NCBI GenBank assembly: GCA_002452315.1
Contig: DKFH01000093.1
Location: 1 to 5,497 of the forward strand
Length of the DNA: 5,497 nucleotides
Direction of reading: 5' to 3'
Origin: Anaerolineaceae bacterium UBA6801
GTDB lineage: Bacteria > Chloroflexota > Anaerolineae > Anaerolineales > Anaerolineaceae
Shown: positions 4,932 through 5,497 of the stretch, one piece after another
How positions within the stretch are numbered: the first letter of the stretch is position 1
Layout of the letters: the number at the start of each line of letters is the position of its first letter
The notes under the pieces: generated by a model
The model's input: only the letters and a program-made list of their open reading frames with translations
What the model was told of the DNA's origin: nothing
The model's database searches: none
Program-made: the position numbers and the translations under genes

Positions 4932-5279
4932 CTAAGACTGGAGGAAACCTGCCGAGAGCAAGCTCCAGCCAAGTAATGGTAATCCGAAAACCACCAGGCA
5001 AACGCACAGGCACAGCAGCACCACCACAATGATCAGGATGATCCACCACTTAAAACCACCCTTTTTGGCCTCGGGCGCAGCACCGGCCGGCTGGGCCGGT
5101 TCAGAACCCCAGCGGCCCGGATCGGCCTGGGTGGTTTTGTTGGGGATGGGTGAACCCCAGCGATCCGTCGGCTCAGGTTTTTCTGGCGGCCTCTCGGCTG
5201 GTGTGGATGGCTTACTCCATTCCTCGGCCGAGGCGTTCATAAAGTCATCCTTATTGATGTCGTCTGAAAAATGTCCCAT
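4932..5279 (-). CDS. Small proline-rich single-pass membrane protein, function unknown
   Basis: I do not recognise a named family for this 115-residue product. The first 75 residues are hydrophilic, acidic at the start (DDINKDDF) and rich in proline and alanine. They carry two copies of a short motif, DRWGSP (39-44) and GRWGSE (55-60), resembling the low-complexity cytoplasmic tails of small Chloroflexota membrane proteins. KKGGFKWW (72-79) precedes one strong hydrophobic segment (about 79-101) with three closely spaced cysteines in LCLCVCL, followed by a 14-residue tail. The positive residues before the segment suggest the N-terminal part is cytoplasmic. The ATG at 5279 has AAAGGAA (5292-5286) 6 nt upstream, supporting the start. 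It converges with the ppk1 remnant; no terminator of its own is visible on the minus strand. Confidence 0.75.
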   Translation of the reverse strand: MGHFSDDINKDDFMNASAEEWSKPSTPAERPPEKPEPTDRWGSPIPNKTTQADPGRWGSEPAQPAGAAPEAKKGGFKWWIILIIVVVLLCLCVCLVVFGLPLLGWSLLSAGFLQS

Positions 5280-5497
5280 GATGTGTTCCTTTCTGAAGGT
5301 GGATCTTTAGGAGGAATGGTGATTGGAAATCGATCAATCAAGCGCAGTATGCGCCACCAAACCCAATCTCGATGTGCATATTATAAACAATATTTCCATC
5401 AACAGGTTGAGGACATGGGGATCAATACATTTTAGATGCCATCACCTGATAGAAGATGCTTTGTTTTTGTGCAGCATTAAATCAACTGGGGCTGCCT
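5280..5497. other. Apparently non-coding right end
   Basis: This 218-bp stretch holds the ribosome binding site and candidate -10 box of the small membrane protein gene. Beyond about 5390 I see no supported gene, RNA or repeat. Short minus-strand frames touching the right edge (for example one ending in TAA near 5477) could be the tail of a neighbouring gene but are too short to judge. Confidence 0.5.
5380..5385 (-). promoter_or_regulatory. Candidate -10 box upstream of the small membrane protein gene
   Basis: The minus strand contains a perfect TATAAT at 5385-5380, preceded by TTGTT. No matching -35 lies at 16-18 nt. The predicted start near 5373 would give a leader of about 94 nt to the ATG at 5279. 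Weak evidence in an AT-rich spacer. Confidence 0.3.

Noticed and set aside
5316..5435. 39-codon plus-strand frame starting ATG after AGGAGGA
   Set aside because: The Shine-Dalgarno-like sequence abuts the ATG with almost no spacing, and the peptide is short, unstructured and antisense to the leader of the small membrane protein gene.

Overview
The window looks like a chromosomal piece from a Chloroflexota bacterium, probably of the Anaerolineae. This placement is an inference from the style of the pyrophosphatase, the GNAT/SCP2 C-terminus and the small membrane protein; no marker in the window proves it. Base composition is mixed: the housekeeping genes are moderately GC-rich, while the sigma-factor segment is visibly AT-richer.

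Layout. Positions 1-702 (minus) hold trmD, a tRNA m1G37 methyltransferase whose last residues run off the left edge. Upstream of it on the same strand is ppa (780-1394), a family I inorganic pyrophosphatase. A 376-bp divergent spacer follows, with a candidate promoter for each direction; the rightward one is spanned by an exact 8-bp inverted repeat. To its right begins ppk1 (polyphosphate kinase), but the gene is broken. Only its first ~110 codons (1771-2112) and its last ~225 codons (about 4174-4856) remain, in the correct order and strand. The middle, about 360 residues by comparison with E. coli PPK and including the phosphohistidine, is gone.

In place of the ppk1 middle lies about 2.06 kb of unrelated DNA. 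It holds the C-terminal part of a GNAT acetyltransferase with an SCP2-like domain (plus strand, no start), then a minus-strand operon of an ECF sigma factor (3515-4015) and its zinc-type membrane anti-sigma factor (2614-3525), overlapping by 11 nt. A candidate ECF-type promoter lies just upstream of the sigma gene, suggesting autoregulation. After the ppk1 remnant comes a strong rho-independent terminator (4878-4917). A small proline-rich, single-pass membrane protein on the minus strand (4932-5279) and about 218 bp of apparently non-coding DNA finish the window.

How the parts relate. ppa and ppk1 would have formed a divergent pyrophosphate/polyphosphate locus. In this sequence polyphosphate synthesis from this gene should be lost, while ppa and trmD look intact. 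The sigma/anti-sigma pair looks functional and would respond to an envelope signal. The main observation is the replacement of the ppk1 core by a truncated acetyltransferase plus an intact sigma/anti-sigma operon: either a real insertion-deletion or an assembly chimera, which the sequence alone cannot decide.
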